Shown: positions 41,743 through 51,279, counted from the stretch's first letter. The stretch is DNA of 64,000 nucleotides from Rhodoplanes sp. (GCF_013377085.1 NZ_JACAAX010000017.1:56099-120098), one strand, 5' to 3'. The notes: generated by a model not told the origin, from the letters alone. Numbers and translations: made by a program.

Positions 41743-42717
41743 CTACTGCATCTTCACGTCGGCGAGGCGAACCACCTCGGCCCATTTGCGGGATTCGGCG
41801 GCGATGAAGGTGCGGCTCTCCTCGGGCGTGTTGGCAACCAGGATGCCGCCCTGTTCGGCGATCACCCGGGCCGCGTCCGGCTCGCGCAGCGCCTTCACCA
41901 GGGTCGCGTGCAGCAGGCCGACGCGATCGGCCGAAAGGCCCGCCGGTGCCAGCAGGGCATAGATGGTCTCGGCCTCGGCGTCCGCCACGCCGGCCTCCGC
42001 CATGGTCGGAACGTCGGGCAGCACCGGCGAGCGCTCGCGCGCCGTCACGGCGAGCGGCACGATGGTGCCGGCCCTGATCTGCGGCAGCATCACCGGAATG
42101 TCGCCGAACAGCATGTCGATCTGGCCGCCCATCAGGTCGGTGAGGGCCGGCGCCACGCCCCGGTACGGAATGTGGACGATGTCGATCTTGCCGGCGCGCA
42201 GCCGGAACAGCTCGGCGGCGAGATGCAGCGACGTCCCGTGGCCCGACGTGCCGAAGCTGACCTTGCCGGGCCGCGCCTTCGCCATGGCGACCAGCTCGCC
42301 CACCGTGCCGACACCGAGATTCTTCCTGACCGTCAGGACCTGCGGCACCGCGGTGATCACCGTGACGGGCGTGAAGTCCTTCTCCGAGTCGAACGGCATC
42401 TTCGGCATCAGGTGCGGCAGCATGACGAGTGCGCCGCTGGCGCTGATCGCGAGCGTGTAGCCGTCCGGCTGGGATTGCGCCAATGCGCCGAGCCCGATGG
42501 TCCCGGCCGCGCCAGTCCGGTTCTCGACGATGAACGACACGTTCAGTCGGTCCTGCAGCAGCCGCGCCACCAGCCGGCCGATCAGGTCGGTCGGGCCGCC
42601 GGCCGGGAACGGGACGATCAGCTTGACCGGCTGGCTCGGGTAGCGGTCCTGCGACAGCGCAGCCGAGGCCAATGGGACGAGCGTGACGATGCCCAGGGCG
42701 GTCCTTCGCGTCAGCAT
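41743..42717 (-). CDS. Bug/TctC-type periplasmic solute-binding receptor (second)
   Basis: This is a 324-residue Bug protein. The signal peptide MLTRRTALGIVTLVPLASAA has a twin-Arg-like start. The core is YPSQPVKLIVPFPAGGPTDL, then NRTGAAGTIGLGAL, HIPYRGVAPALTDLMGGQID, SPVLPDVPTMAEAGV, and a C-terminus ending in VRLADVKMQ, much like the other Bug protein's ADIKMQ. The ligand is unknown; there is no TctAB nearby. ATG 42717 has an excellent AGGAGGAAACGCTC. Confidence 0.88.
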   Translation of the reverse strand: MLTRRTALGIVTLVPLASAALSQDRYPSQPVKLIVPFPAGGPTDLIGRLVARLLQDRLNVSFIVENRTGAAGTIGLGALAQSQPDGYTLAISASGALVMLPHLMPKMPFDSEKDFTPVTVITAVPQVLTVRKNLGVGTVGELVAMAKARPGKVSFGTSGHGTSLHLAAELFRLRAGKIDIVHIPYRGVAPALTDLMGGQIDMLFGDIPVMLPQIRAGTIVPLAVTARERSPVLPDVPTMAEAGVADAEAETIYALLAPAGLSADRVGLLHATLVKALREPDAARVIAEQGGILVANTPEESRTFIAAESRKWAEVVRLADVKMQ

Positions 42718-43009
42718 GAGCGTTTCCTCCTCGTATCGGACGTCCCGACGAGTTCGCGGCACCGCCGCCGCGACGGAAGCGCACTGCTCCGGCCGGGCGA
42801 TGGGCACGAACGTCGGTGCATCCCGAGCCGTGCGTGACGCTCGGACTGGCGAGCCGGGAAGGCTTCCCAGTCGAGGGACACGACATCAGCTCGTCGGATG
42901 CTCGTTCGCGGCGTATTCCTCTCGGGCCTCTCCGGACCCTTTAGGCAATTAATCTAGTTTGTTGTCCGTTATCCCCTGCGGGGGCAACTTGCAAGCGAGA
43001 ACAGCGCGC

Positions 43010-43675
43010 CTATCCGGCGATCGCGATCTCGATCCCGTCCGCCTGCGCATGACGCTCCAGCAGCGCGGCGGTGCGGTCGAGCGTCGCCTGCAAGTCGCCG
43101 GCACCGCCGAAGGCCGTCACCACCAGAAAAATCCGCCGCGTCGCGACCGTCACCATGGCGCGCTCGGAATCGCTGGTCGGGCTGCCGAACGCGCCGGCCG
43201 CGTCGGCATAGACGGGCAGGCCTTCGAGATTCAGCAGATCCTTGCCGATGCCCCGGTAGGTCTCGCCCGGGCCGGCGACCCGCAGCACCACGTCGTCCGC
43301 GATCCGGTCGCGGTCGAAGACGCCGAGCGACTGCCGGCTCTCGATCGACACCAGGTTGTTGATGTCGACCACGGTGTTGATGCGGTAGAGGCCGAGCCCT
43401 CTGAGAATGCGCCGGAGCAGCGCCTCCTGCGAGCCGCGATAGCGGGTCGGGTCCTTGCCGAGCGCCCGGTAGGCGCGGCGCAGCGCCTGCACGGCCGGCA
43501 GCTTGGCGATGTCCTCGATCGCCATGGTGCGGCGGACCGCCTCGGCGCAGGCGTCGATCTCGGCCCACAGGCCGGGATTGTCGGACCCGTTGGTCACGGC
43601 GGCCTCGATGAGCCCGAGCGCGAGCCCGGGACAGGCGGCTTTGACGGCGGGATCGATCGAAACATGCATGACCAT
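43010..43675 (-). CDS. B3/B4 tRNA-binding domain protein
   Basis: This is a 221-residue protein carrying the B3/B4 fold of the phenylalanyl-tRNA synthetase beta chain: LPAVQALRRAYRALGKDPTR, YRGSQEALLRRILRGLGLYR, INTVVDINNLVSIESRQSLG, and GPGETYRGIGKDLLNLEGLP. Stand-alone members are thought to edit mischarged tRNA or free aminoacyl species, but evidence is thin. ATG 43669 two codons downstream is an equally good start. It is 57 bp downstream of a lipoprotein gene on the same strand. Confidence 0.78.
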   Translation of the reverse strand: MVMHVSIDPAVKAACPGLALGLIEAAVTNGSDNPGLWAEIDACAEAVRRTMAIEDIAKLPAVQALRRAYRALGKDPTRYRGSQEALLRRILRGLGLYRINTVVDINNLVSIESRQSLGVFDRDRIADDVVLRVAGPGETYRGIGKDLLNLEGLPVYADAAGAFGSPTSDSERAMVTVATRRIFLVVTAFGGAGDLQATLDRTAALLERHAQADGIEIAIAG

Positions 43676-43732
43676 GGTCCAGGCGTTCGATTGAACGCGC
43701 TCTAGATCGCGCCGATGAAAACGTCCAGCGCC

Positions 43733-44326
43733 CTAACCGCAAGGCGGCAGCTCGGCCGGGACGGCCTGGCCGGCGACCTCGCGCAGATCGACGTCGCGCA
43801 CCAGCGGGAAGAAGTCGCCGCCCGCCTCGGTCCTGAGATAGGTCGTCAGCAGCACGCGCGCGGGCGCGTCGCCGACCCGGCAGGCCTCCGCCCCGACCCC
43901 CAGCGTGAGAGAGCCGCGCTCGCCGCGGCCTTTCCGCGCCATCAGGTCGCTGCGCAGCGCGACGAGGCGCGCCGCGTCGGCCGGGTCGAGCCGGTAGGCG
44001 TAGATCGCGGTGCCGCCCTTCACGTCGCTGCGCCGCCCGACCAGCTCGGAGAGGTCGGCGAGATCGGCGAGCACGAACTCCTGCACGACCGGCGCGGCGC
44101 TCCCGACCGAGACGGTCAGGCGCAGCGTCACGCTGCGCGGGCGCGGCCGCACGCTGGTCGGCAGCCGCACGGCGACCCGCAGGGCGGCGGGATCGACCGT
44201 GGTGAAATCGGTGCGGGCGAGCTTGACCATCGAGGTCAGCGGCATCGCCGTGCACCCGGCGAGACACGCGAGCATGGCCCCCGCGAGGAGGCTTCGAAAC
44301 AACGGAACGGACCGGCTGCGACGCAT
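43733..44326 (-). CDS. Lipoprotein of unknown function
   Basis: This is a 197-residue protein with a lipobox in LLAGAMLACLAGCTAMPLTS (L-A-G-C), so it should be lipid-anchored after signal peptidase II cleavage. The mature part has a beta-rich look (RSVTLRLTVSVGSAAPVVQE FVLADL) and conserved-looking Cys near the end (GAEACRVGDA, PPCG). I know no family. It is divergent from the DUF2975 gene. Confidence 0.62.
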   Translation of the reverse strand: MRRSRSVPLFRSLLAGAMLACLAGCTAMPLTSMVKLARTDFTTVDPAALRVAVRLPTSVRPRPRSVTLRLTVSVGSAAPVVQEFVLADLADLSELVGRRSDVKGGTAIYAYRLDPADAARLVALRSDLMARKGRGERGSLTLGVGAEACRVGDAPARVLLTTYLRTEAGGDFFPLVRDVDLREVAGQAVPAELPPCG

Positions 44327-44405
44327 GACATAACCCCGATTGACGAGAATGACTTATTGTTTTACGATAATTCATCATCGCATTTCGATCAATACGAGGT
44401 CTCCT

Positions 44406-44984
44406 ATGTCCGAGTCCCTTCGTCCCGACGACGCAAGCGCAACGCCGGCCCCGGGGCGCGAAAAGCTCGCCCGGCTGTCGTGGCGGATGGAGTGGGTCAC
44501 CACCATCGGCATCGTGCTGATCGTGGCGTTGATGGGGCTCGCCTTCGTGATCCCGGGCTGGACCCGCAACCTCCTGATGGCGCGGCTCGGCGAAACCGGC
44601 GCCCGGCTGCCGCTCGACCCTGTCGCGCAGGCCGTCGCGGGGCTGATCACGGCCGTGCCGGTCGGCGTGCTGGTGTGGGGCCTCTTTCACGTGCGCGCGC
44701 TGTTTCGCGACTACGCCCGCGGCGCCGTGTTCACGGCGGCAGCGGCGCATCACCTGCGGGTCTTCGGCGTCTCGGTGATGCTGCAGGGCCCGCTCGGACC
44801 TTTGACCGCGACGGCACTGGCGCTCGCCCTCTCGCTCGCCAACCCGCCGGGCCAACGGCTCCTGGTGCTCACGGTCTCGATCAACGACTACGTGGCGCTG
44901 GTGGTCGGCGGTGTGCTGGTCGCGGTCGCCGCCGTCATGCGCGAGGCGGTGCAGATCGCCGACGAGAACGCCGCGTTCGTGTGA
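44406..44984 (+). CDS. DUF2975-like membrane protein
   Basis: This is a 192-residue protein with about four membrane segments: WVTTIGIVLIVALMGLAFVI, QAVAGLITAVPVGVLVWGLF, LQGPLGPLTATALALALSLA and DYVALVVGGVLVAVAAVM. The loop LFHVRALFRDYARGAVFTAA, then AAHHLRVFGVSV and the end AVMREAVQIADENAAFV fit the DUF2975 family. These are almost always followed by a short Cro-like regulator, as here 8 bp downstream. Such pairs are suspected membrane sensor or growth-control modules; the mechanism is not known. GAGGTCTCCT precedes ATG 44406. Confidence 0.78.
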   Translation: MSESLRPDDASATPAPGREKLARLSWRMEWVTTIGIVLIVALMGLAFVIPGWTRNLLMARLGETGARLPLDPVAQAVAGLITAVPVGVLVWGLFHVRALFRDYARGAVFTAAAAHHLRVFGVSVMLQGPLGPLTATALALALSLANPPGQRLLVLTVSINDYVALVVGGVLVAVAAVMREAVQIADENAAFV

Positions 44985-44992
44985 GGCCCGTG

Positions 44993-45223
44993 ATGGCGAT
45001 CGTGGTCAATCTCGACGTCATGCTGGCGCGGCGGAAGATGCGCTCGAAGGAGCTCGCCGAGCGCATCCGCATCACCGAGCAGAACGTCTCGCTGCTGAAG
45101 TCCGGCAAGGTGAAGGGCGTGCGCTTCGACACGCTGGCGCGCATCTGCGCCGTGCTCGACTGCCAGCCCGGCGACATACTGGAGTATCGCCCCGGCCCGG
45201 AGGACGACCCGCCGGACGAGTGA
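44993..45223 (+). CDS. Cro/CI-type helix-turn-helix regulator (DUF2975 partner)
   Basis: This is a 76-residue, single-domain HTH_26/YozG-like protein. AIVVNLDVMLARRKMRSKEL, then AERIRITEQNVSLLKSGKVK, GVRFDTLARICAVLDCQPGD, and ILEYRP are the standard features. It is encoded 8 bp after the membrane protein gene, certainly in one operon, and is likely to regulate that operon. ATG 44993. Confidence 0.88.
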   Translation: MAIVVNLDVMLARRKMRSKELAERIRITEQNVSLLKSGKVKGVRFDTLARICAVLDCQPGDILEYRPGPEDDPPDE

Positions 45224-45250
45224 TCCCGGCTCCGGTCGATCTCTTCGGTG

Positions 45251-45320
45251 GTCATTCCGGGTCCGGCGCTGCGCGCCGTCCCGGAATGACGGTCAACTGA
45301 TCCGCCGGACTTCGTATGAC
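45251..45320. repeat. Palindromic intergenic repeat (GTCATTCCGGG type, short form)
   Basis: GTCATTCCGGG (45251) and CCCGGAATGAC (45290) are the arms around an inner hairpin. The tail GGTCAACTGATCCGCCGGAC, then TTCGTATGAC matches the tails of the copies at 23076 and 48771. It sits between convergent genes and may end both. Confidence 0.75.
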
Positions 45321-45321
45321 C

Positions 45322-46983
45322 TCACCGCCCGGACGGGCGGCCGTCGCGGCCGGGTGGCCGCTCGGGACGGCTGGACGGAGCCGGCTGCGGCACGTCGTCC
45401 GGATGCGCCTCGACCGCCTTGGCGCGGCGCCAGTCGAGCGCATTGGGCGGCTCCGGCGCCGCGACGTCGCCGAACGAGGGATCCGCATAGGCGCGCCGTC
45501 CATAGACGGCCGGCGGCATCGGCGGCTCGTCCTCGTAACCCGGTTCCGCGCCACGACGAGGCCCACGCGGCGACCCGGCCGCGACGGCCCGCACCTGCGC
45601 CCAGTCGGGCGGCGGCGGCGCGTCGGCACCGTCGTCGGCGCGTTCGTAGAGCGGCGGCTCCATGGCGCGCCGCTTGCGGTCCCGCCGCCGCGCGATCTGC
45701 GCCTCGACGGTCTCGCGGCGATTTCGCACGAAGGCGCGCGCCCCGTGGACGATGCGGCCGGCGGTCCCGCCGGCCCAGACCAGATCCCAGGGCTCGAACA
45801 TCCGCCAGTTGTCGTCGCCCTCGACGACGGCGCGGGCGATCAGGTTGCCGGCGATCGCCGTGGTGTTGAGGCCGTGCCCGCCGAACGCGCCGGCGACCCA
45901 CAGGCCGGGCGAGATCTCGCCGATCTGCGGCATGCGGTGGACCGCGAACGCCGTGGTGCCGGCCCAGGCATGGGTGAACTCGACCGGCCCGAGCTGCGGA
46001 TAGACGGCGGCGATCGCCGCCTTGAAGCCCTCGGCGACCTTTCGCGGGTTGCGCTCGAACGCGGTCCCGGCCCCGCACCACATCAGCCGATCGCCGTTTA
46101 CCACCCGATAGTGGTGGTTGGCGAAGCGCGAATCGCTGACCGCGCCCGTGTAGCCGATCGCCTCCCGCAGGCGGTCGCCGAGCGGCGCCGTCACGGCCGT
46201 GTAGCTCGTCACCGGCAGAACCGTCTCGGCGAGCTTCGGCATCAGCTCGCCCATGTGGACGTTGCCGGCCAGGATCACGTTTCCGGCCCGCACCATCGCC
46301 AGCGGGGTCGCCACCCGCTTGCGCACCCCGGCCGGATCGATCTCGCGGGCGGGCGTGCCCTCGAAGATGCGCACGCCCGCCGCCTCGGCCACGGCGGCGA
46401 GCCCGAGCGCGTAGTTGAGCGGGTGGATGTGGAAGGCATTGGGATAATGCAGCGCATGGAAATAGGCGTCGGTGCGCAACAGCTCGCGCACCTGCTCGGT
46501 CGGCCAGCCCTCGACGGCGGCGCCGAACTCCTGGCCGATCAGCGCCAGGGTCTCCTGCATGTCGTCGCCGTCGTCGGTCTTGGAGACGTCGAGCCAGCCG
46601 CGGCTCGGATGCACGGCGGCGAGGTCGTTCTCGCGGATTAGGGTGCGCACATAGGCGCCGCCGGCCTCGGACAGCGCCCACAGCCGGCGCGCCCGCTCGA
46701 GCCCGACCCGCTCGACGATCTTTCGCGGATCACAGGCGAAGCCCGGCAGCACGAAGCCGCAATTGCGCCCCGAGGCGCTCCAGGCGACCCGCTTCGCCTC
46801 CAGCACCACCACGGACCAGCCGAGTCGCGCGACCTCGAGCGCCGTGGTGAGCCCGGCGAGGCCCGCCCCGATGACGCAGACATCGACGTCCACATCGATG
46901 GTCAAAGGCGACCGCTCGGGCGCCGCGACCGAGGTCGCCGCGTACCAGCTCCGTCCGTAGTCGTCCGCCACCGCCTCGTCCAT
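45322..46983 (-). CDS. FAD-dependent amine/amino-acid oxidoreductase (DAO family) with disordered C-terminus
   Basis: This is a 553-residue protein. The FAD dinucleotide motif is VDVCVIGAGLAGLTTALEVA, then RLGWSVVVLEAKRVAWSASG RNCGF. The C-terminal flavin contact is WAGTTAFAVHRMPQIGEISP, then AFGGHGLNTTAIAGNLIARA. This matches the PuuB/OrdL-like glycine oxidase group, which oxidises amines or gamma-glutamyl-putrescine. About 130 residues after the enzyme core (from RRRDRKRRAMEPPLYERADD) are Pro/Arg-rich and probably disordered, an unusual addition. No polyamine genes are nearby, so the substrate is open. Confidence 0.8.
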   Translation of the reverse strand: MDEAVADDYGRSWYAATSVAAPERSPLTIDVDVDVCVIGAGLAGLTTALEVARLGWSVVVLEAKRVAWSASGRNCGFVLPGFACDPRKIVERVGLERARRLWALSEAGGAYVRTLIRENDLAAVHPSRGWLDVSKTDDGDDMQETLALIGQEFGAAVEGWPTEQVRELLRTDAYFHALHYPNAFHIHPLNYALGLAAVAEAAGVRIFEGTPAREIDPAGVRKRVATPLAMVRAGNVILAGNVHMGELMPKLAETVLPVTSYTAVTAPLGDRLREAIGYTGAVSDSRFANHHYRVVNGDRLMWCGAGTAFERNPRKVAEGFKAAIAAVYPQLGPVEFTHAWAGTTAFAVHRMPQIGEISPGLWVAGAFGGHGLNTTAIAGNLIARAVVEGDDNWRMFEPWDLVWAGGTAGRIVHGARAFVRNRRETVEAQIARRRDRKRRAMEPPLYERADDGADAPPPPDWAQVRAVAAGSPRGPRRGAEPGYEDEPPMPPAVYGRRAYADPSFGDVAAPEPPNALDWRRAKAVEAHPDDVPQPAPSSRPERPPGRDGRPSGR

Positions 46984-47184
46984 TCCGCCTCGCTCGCCGC
47001 CCGGCCGGTGCTTTTCGGTCTCGCCGCCCCGGCCGTGCCGCCACCCGACCGCGCCGTCCTACGAGGGAACCGGACGCGATACCAGCCGTTCACCCCGCCA
47101 CGTCCAAAGTCGGACGACGTCCGGCTTCCCCCGCCGCCGGATGCAGCCTAGACTTTGTGCGCCGCCACATCGAATTGGCAACCC

Positions 47185-47712
47185 ATGCGCCGCCTCATTC
47201 TGCTCCGCCACACCAAGTCCGATCCCGCCGGAGCCGGGATGTCCGACCATGCCCGCCCGCTCAACGCCCGTGGCACCACGGCGGCGGAGCGGATCGGCGC
47301 CTATATGGCCAAGCACCATCTGGTTCCCGACACGGTGGTGTGCTCGACGGCCCAGCGCACCCGCGACACCTGGGCTCGGGTGGCCCAGCAGCTCACCGAC
47401 CCGCCGGCGGCCGCCTTCGAGCGCCGCCTCTACGACGCATCGGCCGAGAAAATCCTGGCGGCCGTGAAGGATGCACCCGAGGAGTCGCATTCCGTCATGG
47501 TCGTCGGGCACAATCCCGGACTGCACTACCTCGCCACCCTGCTGATCGCCGCCGGCGACGTCGAGCAGCGCGAGCGGCTGCGCGAAAAACTGCCGACCGG
47601 CGGCTTGGTGGTGATCGATTTCGCCGTCGACGCCTGGGACGGGGTGCATCCGCAGGGCGGCCGGCTCGACCGGTTCGTCAGCCCTCGCAGCCTCGAGGAC
47701 GACACAGCGTGA
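47185..47712 (+). CDS. sixA: SixA-type phosphohistidine phosphatase (histidine phosphatase superfamily)
   Basis: This is a 175-residue protein. The RHx motif sits in MRRLILLRHTKSDPAGAGMS, Arg 57-type in VVCSTAQRTRDTWARVAQ, and the second catalytic His in HSVMVVGHNPGLHYLATLL. Length and the RHTKS variant fit SixA, which removes phosphate from HPt domains in two-component relays, rather than a phosphoglycerate mutase. It is monocistronic. The longer frame from 47155 lacks a ribosome-binding site. Confidence 0.82.
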   Translation: MRRLILLRHTKSDPAGAGMSDHARPLNARGTTAAERIGAYMAKHHLVPDTVVCSTAQRTRDTWARVAQQLTDPPAAAFERRLYDASAEKILAAVKDAPEESHSVMVVGHNPGLHYLATLLIAAGDVEQRERLREKLPTGGLVVIDFAVDAWDGVHPQGGRLDRFVSPRSLEDDTA

Positions 47713-47773
47713 CCTGAGGCGCCCCCCGCGCCGGTTCCGCGCCGCCGATCCCGGCAAGCGACAGAAGCCAATA

Positions 47774-47788
47774 TTTACCGCTCGTTAA
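47774..47788. promoter_or_regulatory. CtrA-like site outside the flagellar cluster
   Basis: TTTA-N7-TTAA, one mismatch from consensus, about 200 bp upstream of the small gene at 47992. It may be chance, since the nearest gene has no known cell-cycle role. Confidence 0.25.
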
Positions 47789-47991
47789 GCGAGATTGCTC
47801 AGATTTGACCGAACGGCTTCCGGCAACCGGAACCCGCCCTGGCAAGGCGACGTTCAGACCACCATGTCGGAGTGATCGCGCGTGGCAAAGCCCGGCGCGG
47901 CTATTTCGAGGCGCTCCGGGCGCAACGATGGAACCACGGCGCCTCGACCGCGTTGTCTCCGTGCTCAAACCGTTCCGGTGGCTGCTGCGAT

Positions 47992-48162
47992 ATGACCCTA
48001 AAGATGGACCATCCCCCCTTCGAGGAGAGCCGCGAGCTGGAGTGCAGCGACGTGCCGCGGCCGGTCTCGATGCCGTTCGACACGCGCGAGCTCGACAAGC
48101 TGCCGCAGCCGACCGACGACGATCCGCCCTACCGGCCGTGGTGGGTGGTGGACCGCTCGTGA
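47992..48162 (+). CDS. Small acidic hypothetical protein
   Basis: This is a 56-residue frame, MTLKMDHPPFEESRELECSD, then VPRPVSMPFDTRELDKLPQP and TDDDPPYRPWWVVDRS. The acidic, Pro-rich character and the ending in WWVVDRS look protein-like, and ATG 47992 is followed by steady GC-rich third positions. No family is known and the ribosome-binding site is weak. Confidence 0.4.
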   Translation: MTLKMDHPPFEESRELECSDVPRPVSMPFDTRELDKLPQPTDDDPPYRPWWVVDRS

Positions 48163-48354
48163 CCGCATGGCCTGCTCCGGGCGCGAATCGTGGCGATGGT
48201 CGCGCGCTCCGGTCGAATCGGCTAAAACTCCAGACATCGTGATTGCTGTGCGGCGGACGTCCTTGGCGGCCGCCGATTTGTTGTCGGGTTTTCGGTGTTT
48301 GGACTCATCGTCGCAAGGCTTCCCGCTCGAAGCTCTTTCAGCCACGAGGTTCCC

Positions 48355-48726
48355 ATGACTCGGTTCGCAATGACGTCGGCCGCGGTGCTGCTCGCTCTCG
48401 CCGCTTTCTCGTCCCAGCCGGCGTCGGCACGGACACCCTATGACGGCGCCTGGAGCGTCGTGATCATCACGGATCGCGGAACCTGCGATCGCGCCTATCG
48501 CTACAGCATCCAGATCACCGACGGCATCGTGCGCTACACCGGCGAGATGGGCCTGGATTTCCGCGGCCGGGTGGCCCGCAACGGTGCCGTTGCCGTCAGC
48601 GTGGCGTCCGGCGGCTCGCGCGCCGATGGGCGCGGCCGCCTCAGCCAGGCCTATGGTGGCGGCACCTGGGCCGGCAACGGCTCGGCGGGCCAGTGCTCCG
48701 GCCGGTGGACCGCCGAGCGCCGCTGA
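48355..48726 (+). CDS. Small secreted protein, unknown function
   Basis: This is a 123-residue protein with a signal peptide (MTRFAMTSAAVLLALAAFSS, then QPASARTP). The mature part PYDGAWSVVIITDRGTCDRA, then YRYSIQITDGIVRYTG and GGGTWAGNGSAGQCSGRWTA has two Cys that could pair and a beta-rich lipocalin-like look. It resembles small secreted proteins common in Bradyrhizobiaceae that carry vague database names. CGAGGTTCCC precedes ATG 48355. Confidence 0.65.
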   Translation: MTRFAMTSAAVLLALAAFSSQPASARTPYDGAWSVVIITDRGTCDRAYRYSIQITDGIVRYTGEMGLDFRGRVARNGAVAVSVASGGSRADGRGRLSQAYGGGTWAGNGSAGQCSGRWTAERR

Positions 48727-48770
48727 CCGCCCGATCGCCGATCCGCATTCCAGATCCGGTTGTTCCTTCG

Positions 48771-48907
48771 GTGTTCATTCCGGGACGGCGCAAAGCGCAG
48801 GACCCGGAATCCAGCCGATGACGCCGCGTATGTCGCTGGATTCCGGGCTCGCACCTTCGGTGCGCCCCGGAATGACAGAGAAACCGATCAGCCGAATATC
48901 GTATCAC
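48771..48907. repeat. Palindromic intergenic repeat (GTTCATTCCGGG type, long form)
   Basis: The element runs from TTCATTCCGGGACGGCGC to GCGCCCCGGAATGAC (to 48876), with internal ACCCGGAATCCAG and CTGGATTCCGGG arms. The common tail AAACCGATCAGCCGAATATC runs into the stop codon of the MFS gene. It lies between convergent genes. Confidence 0.8.
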
Positions 48908-50228
48908 GCGTCTGATCCGTCGCCGTCCGGCGAGAACCGCTCGATCCTGGCGAGCGGCGGGACGAGTCGTATCCAGGCGAGCGTCACGGCGATCGCCCCG
49001 ATGCCGCCGATCACGACCGAGGCGACCGGACCGGTCGCCGCCGCGACCACGCCGGCGCGGAAATCTCCCAAGGTCCCGGTGGTGCCCGTGAACATCGAGT
49101 TCACGGCCAGCACCCGGCCCAAAACCTCGTTGGGCGTGCGGGTCTGGATCAGCCCCATGCGGATCACCACGCTGACGGCGTCGGCGGCGCCGTAGACGGC
49201 GAGCGCGGCGAGCGACAGAGCGAGCGAGGTCGACAGCGCGAACACGATGGTCGCGGCGCCGAACACGGCTGTCGCGGCGAACAGCTTTACGCCCAACCGA
49301 CCGTCCGGCGCCCGGCGGGCCAGCACGGCCGTCACGGCGAGTGCCCCGACGGCCGGCGCAGCGCGCAGCAGGCCGAGGCCCCACGGACCCGTCTCCAGAA
49401 TGTCGCGGGCAAAAATCGGCAGCAGCGCCGTGACGCCGCCGAACAGCACCACGAACAGATCGAGCGTGACGACGCCGAGCAGCACCGGCTGGCCGCGCAG
49501 ATAGACGAGGCCGGCGGTGAGCGAGTCCAGCGTGAGCTTTTGGCGCGCCGTCGTGCGCATGGCTTTCGGGATCAGGCTGGAGAGCGTCGTCGCGGTGGCG
49601 AACAGCACCGCGCAGGTGGCGTAGACCGTGGTCGGCCCGAGCGCGTAGATCAGCCCGCCCAGCGCCGGCCCGCAGATGGTCGCGGCCTGGTTGGCGCTCG
49701 CCGAGGCCGCGATGGCGCGGGGCAGGATGTCTGTCGGCACCAGCCCCGGCAGCAGCGAATGCATGGTCGGGATCTCGAAGGTCCGGGCCGTGCCGATCAT
49801 CAGCAGCACCGTGAACATCAGGCTGCGGCCGATGACGCCCGAGGCGGTGCCGAGCGCCAGCGCCAAGCCCAGAATGCCCATGCCGGCCTGGCACAGGCGC
49901 ACCACGCTGCGGCGGTCGTAGCCGTCGGCGAAGTGCCCGACCAGGAGAGACAGCAGCACGAAGGGCACGAACTGGACGAGGCCGACCAGGCCGAGATCGA
50001 GCGCGCTGCCGGTGATCTCGTAGATCTGCCAGCCGATCGCCACGGTCTGCATCTGGTAGGCCGTGACGCTGAGCACCCGCGAGCCGAGGAAGCAGGCGAA
50101 GGCAGACTGCCGCAACAGGGACGGCGCGGCGGCGGAATGCGTCGGAGCGGTCACGGCGGCTTTCGGCTGGCGGACGAACGGGGTGGCGGCGGAAGCGTAG
50201 ACCATGTCGCGGCTGCTCGTCTGCACCA
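48904..50228 (-). CDS. MFS transporter (EntS-like exporter group)
   Basis: This has about 440 residues and twelve hydrophobic segments. QSAFACFLGSRVLSVTAYQM begins the first half, with SLLVGHFADGYDRRSVVRLC the MFS loop 2-3 signature. The second half has PVLLGVVTLDLFVVLFGGVT and RMGLIQTRTPNEVLGRVLAV. This matches the MFS_3/EntS-like group that exports siderophores or drugs. Start choice is uncertain: ATG 50228, ATG 50205 and a GTG at 50352 are all in frame; residues before the first membrane segment are poorly conserved. No siderophore genes are visible. Confidence 0.78.
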
Positions 50229-50553
50229 TCACCGGCCCGGGCTTGCCGATCGTCTCGCGCAGAAAGCCGCGTTCTCGCTCGTCTCGACGAGGGCGCAAAG
50301 GGACAACATGTCGTTGCCCATCGGTGGCTCCCTGGTCAGGGTCGTGGGTCACAACCCGATCCGGCCCCGGCGGACCGCCGATGACCGCTTACGAACGCCG
50401 CTCGGCCGCCACGGCGTTGTGGGGAGCGCTCCCGAGCGGCGCCATCACCACCCGATACACCACCAGGGACGGGACCGAGTGGGGGCCGACATTCGCCGCT
50501 GTTTCCCACAAGCCGCCATAGTCACCGCCGGTTTCTCGGTCGGACGCCGGCCG

Positions 50554-51279
50554 TCAAACGTCGAGCTCCGCGACCAGATCTCCCTCGAACAGTCTCCGCC
50601 TCGCGTTTTCGAGATGCGACCGCATCGCCGTCCGAGCGGCATCCGGTTCGGACCCCACGATGTATTCGCAAATTGCTCGGTGTTCGGCTTGGACGACCGC
50701 AAGCCGTTCTCGCGATCGGTGAAGGGACAAATTGTGAGTCACGGAAATCCCGAACAAGAAATGTGATTTGATCTCCTCCAAGCTCGATATGAAATACGGA
50801 TTCCGACTGGCCTTCGCGATGTTCAGGTGAAAATCGAAATCGGCGTCCACGCCGAGCGAATTGCTCGCTGAAGCAGACGTCAGAAGATCGAGTGATTTCT
50901 TGATCTCCTCGATCGACACATGATCTCGGTTCAAGGCTGCGTAATAGGCCGCTTCTCCTTCCACCCCGATGCGGAACTTGAAGCAGTTCTGAATGTCGGC
51001 GATCTGGCTGAGCCGAACCATGCGCAACACCGTCTGGTGAGGCTGGCGGATCAGGAAGTTGCCGGAACCGCGCCGCGACTTGAGGACGCCGTCGGTCCGC
51101 AGCCGCTGCAAGGCGGTTCGCAACACCGGACGCGATACGCCGACCTGCCGCGCCAATTCGACTTCCGGCGGCAATCTCGAGTTGATCGGGTATCGCCCCT
51201 CGATGATCGCCGACATCAACCTTTCATAGGCCACGTCGCTCAGCGAATAGTCGTCGTTCTTTGAATTTTCTTCTGCCAT
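50554..51279 (-). CDS. FadR/GntR-family transcriptional regulator (FCD domain)
   Basis: This is a 241-residue protein. The winged HTH is VAYERLMSAIIEGRYPINSR, then LPPEVELARQVGVSRPVLRT ALQRLRTDGVLKSRRGSGNF. The FCD effector domain follows, with metal-type ligands in DADFDFHLNIAKASRNPYF and VQAEHRAICEYIVGSEPDAA. FCD regulators bind sugar acids and organic acids. It is divergent from the galactarate-type cluster that starts at 51612 and is its likely repressor. ATG 51279. Confidence 0.85.
   Translation of the reverse strand: MAEENSKNDDYSLSDVAYERLMSAIIEGRYPINSRLPPEVELARQVGVSRPVLRTALQRLRTDGVLKSRRGSGNFLIRQPHQTVLRMVRLSQIADIQNCFKFRIGVEGEAAYYAALNRDHVSIEEIKKSLDLLTSASASNSLGVDADFDFHLNIAKASRNPYFISSLEEIKSHFLFGISVTHNLSLHRSRERLAVVQAEHRAICEYIVGSEPDAARTAMRSHLENARRRLFEGDLVAELDV

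Noticed and set aside
47774..47788. Adding the TTTA-N7-TTAA site to the CtrA flagellar set
   Set aside because: It is far from any flagellar gene and nearly 200 bp from a doubtful small gene, so chance is a sufficient explanation.
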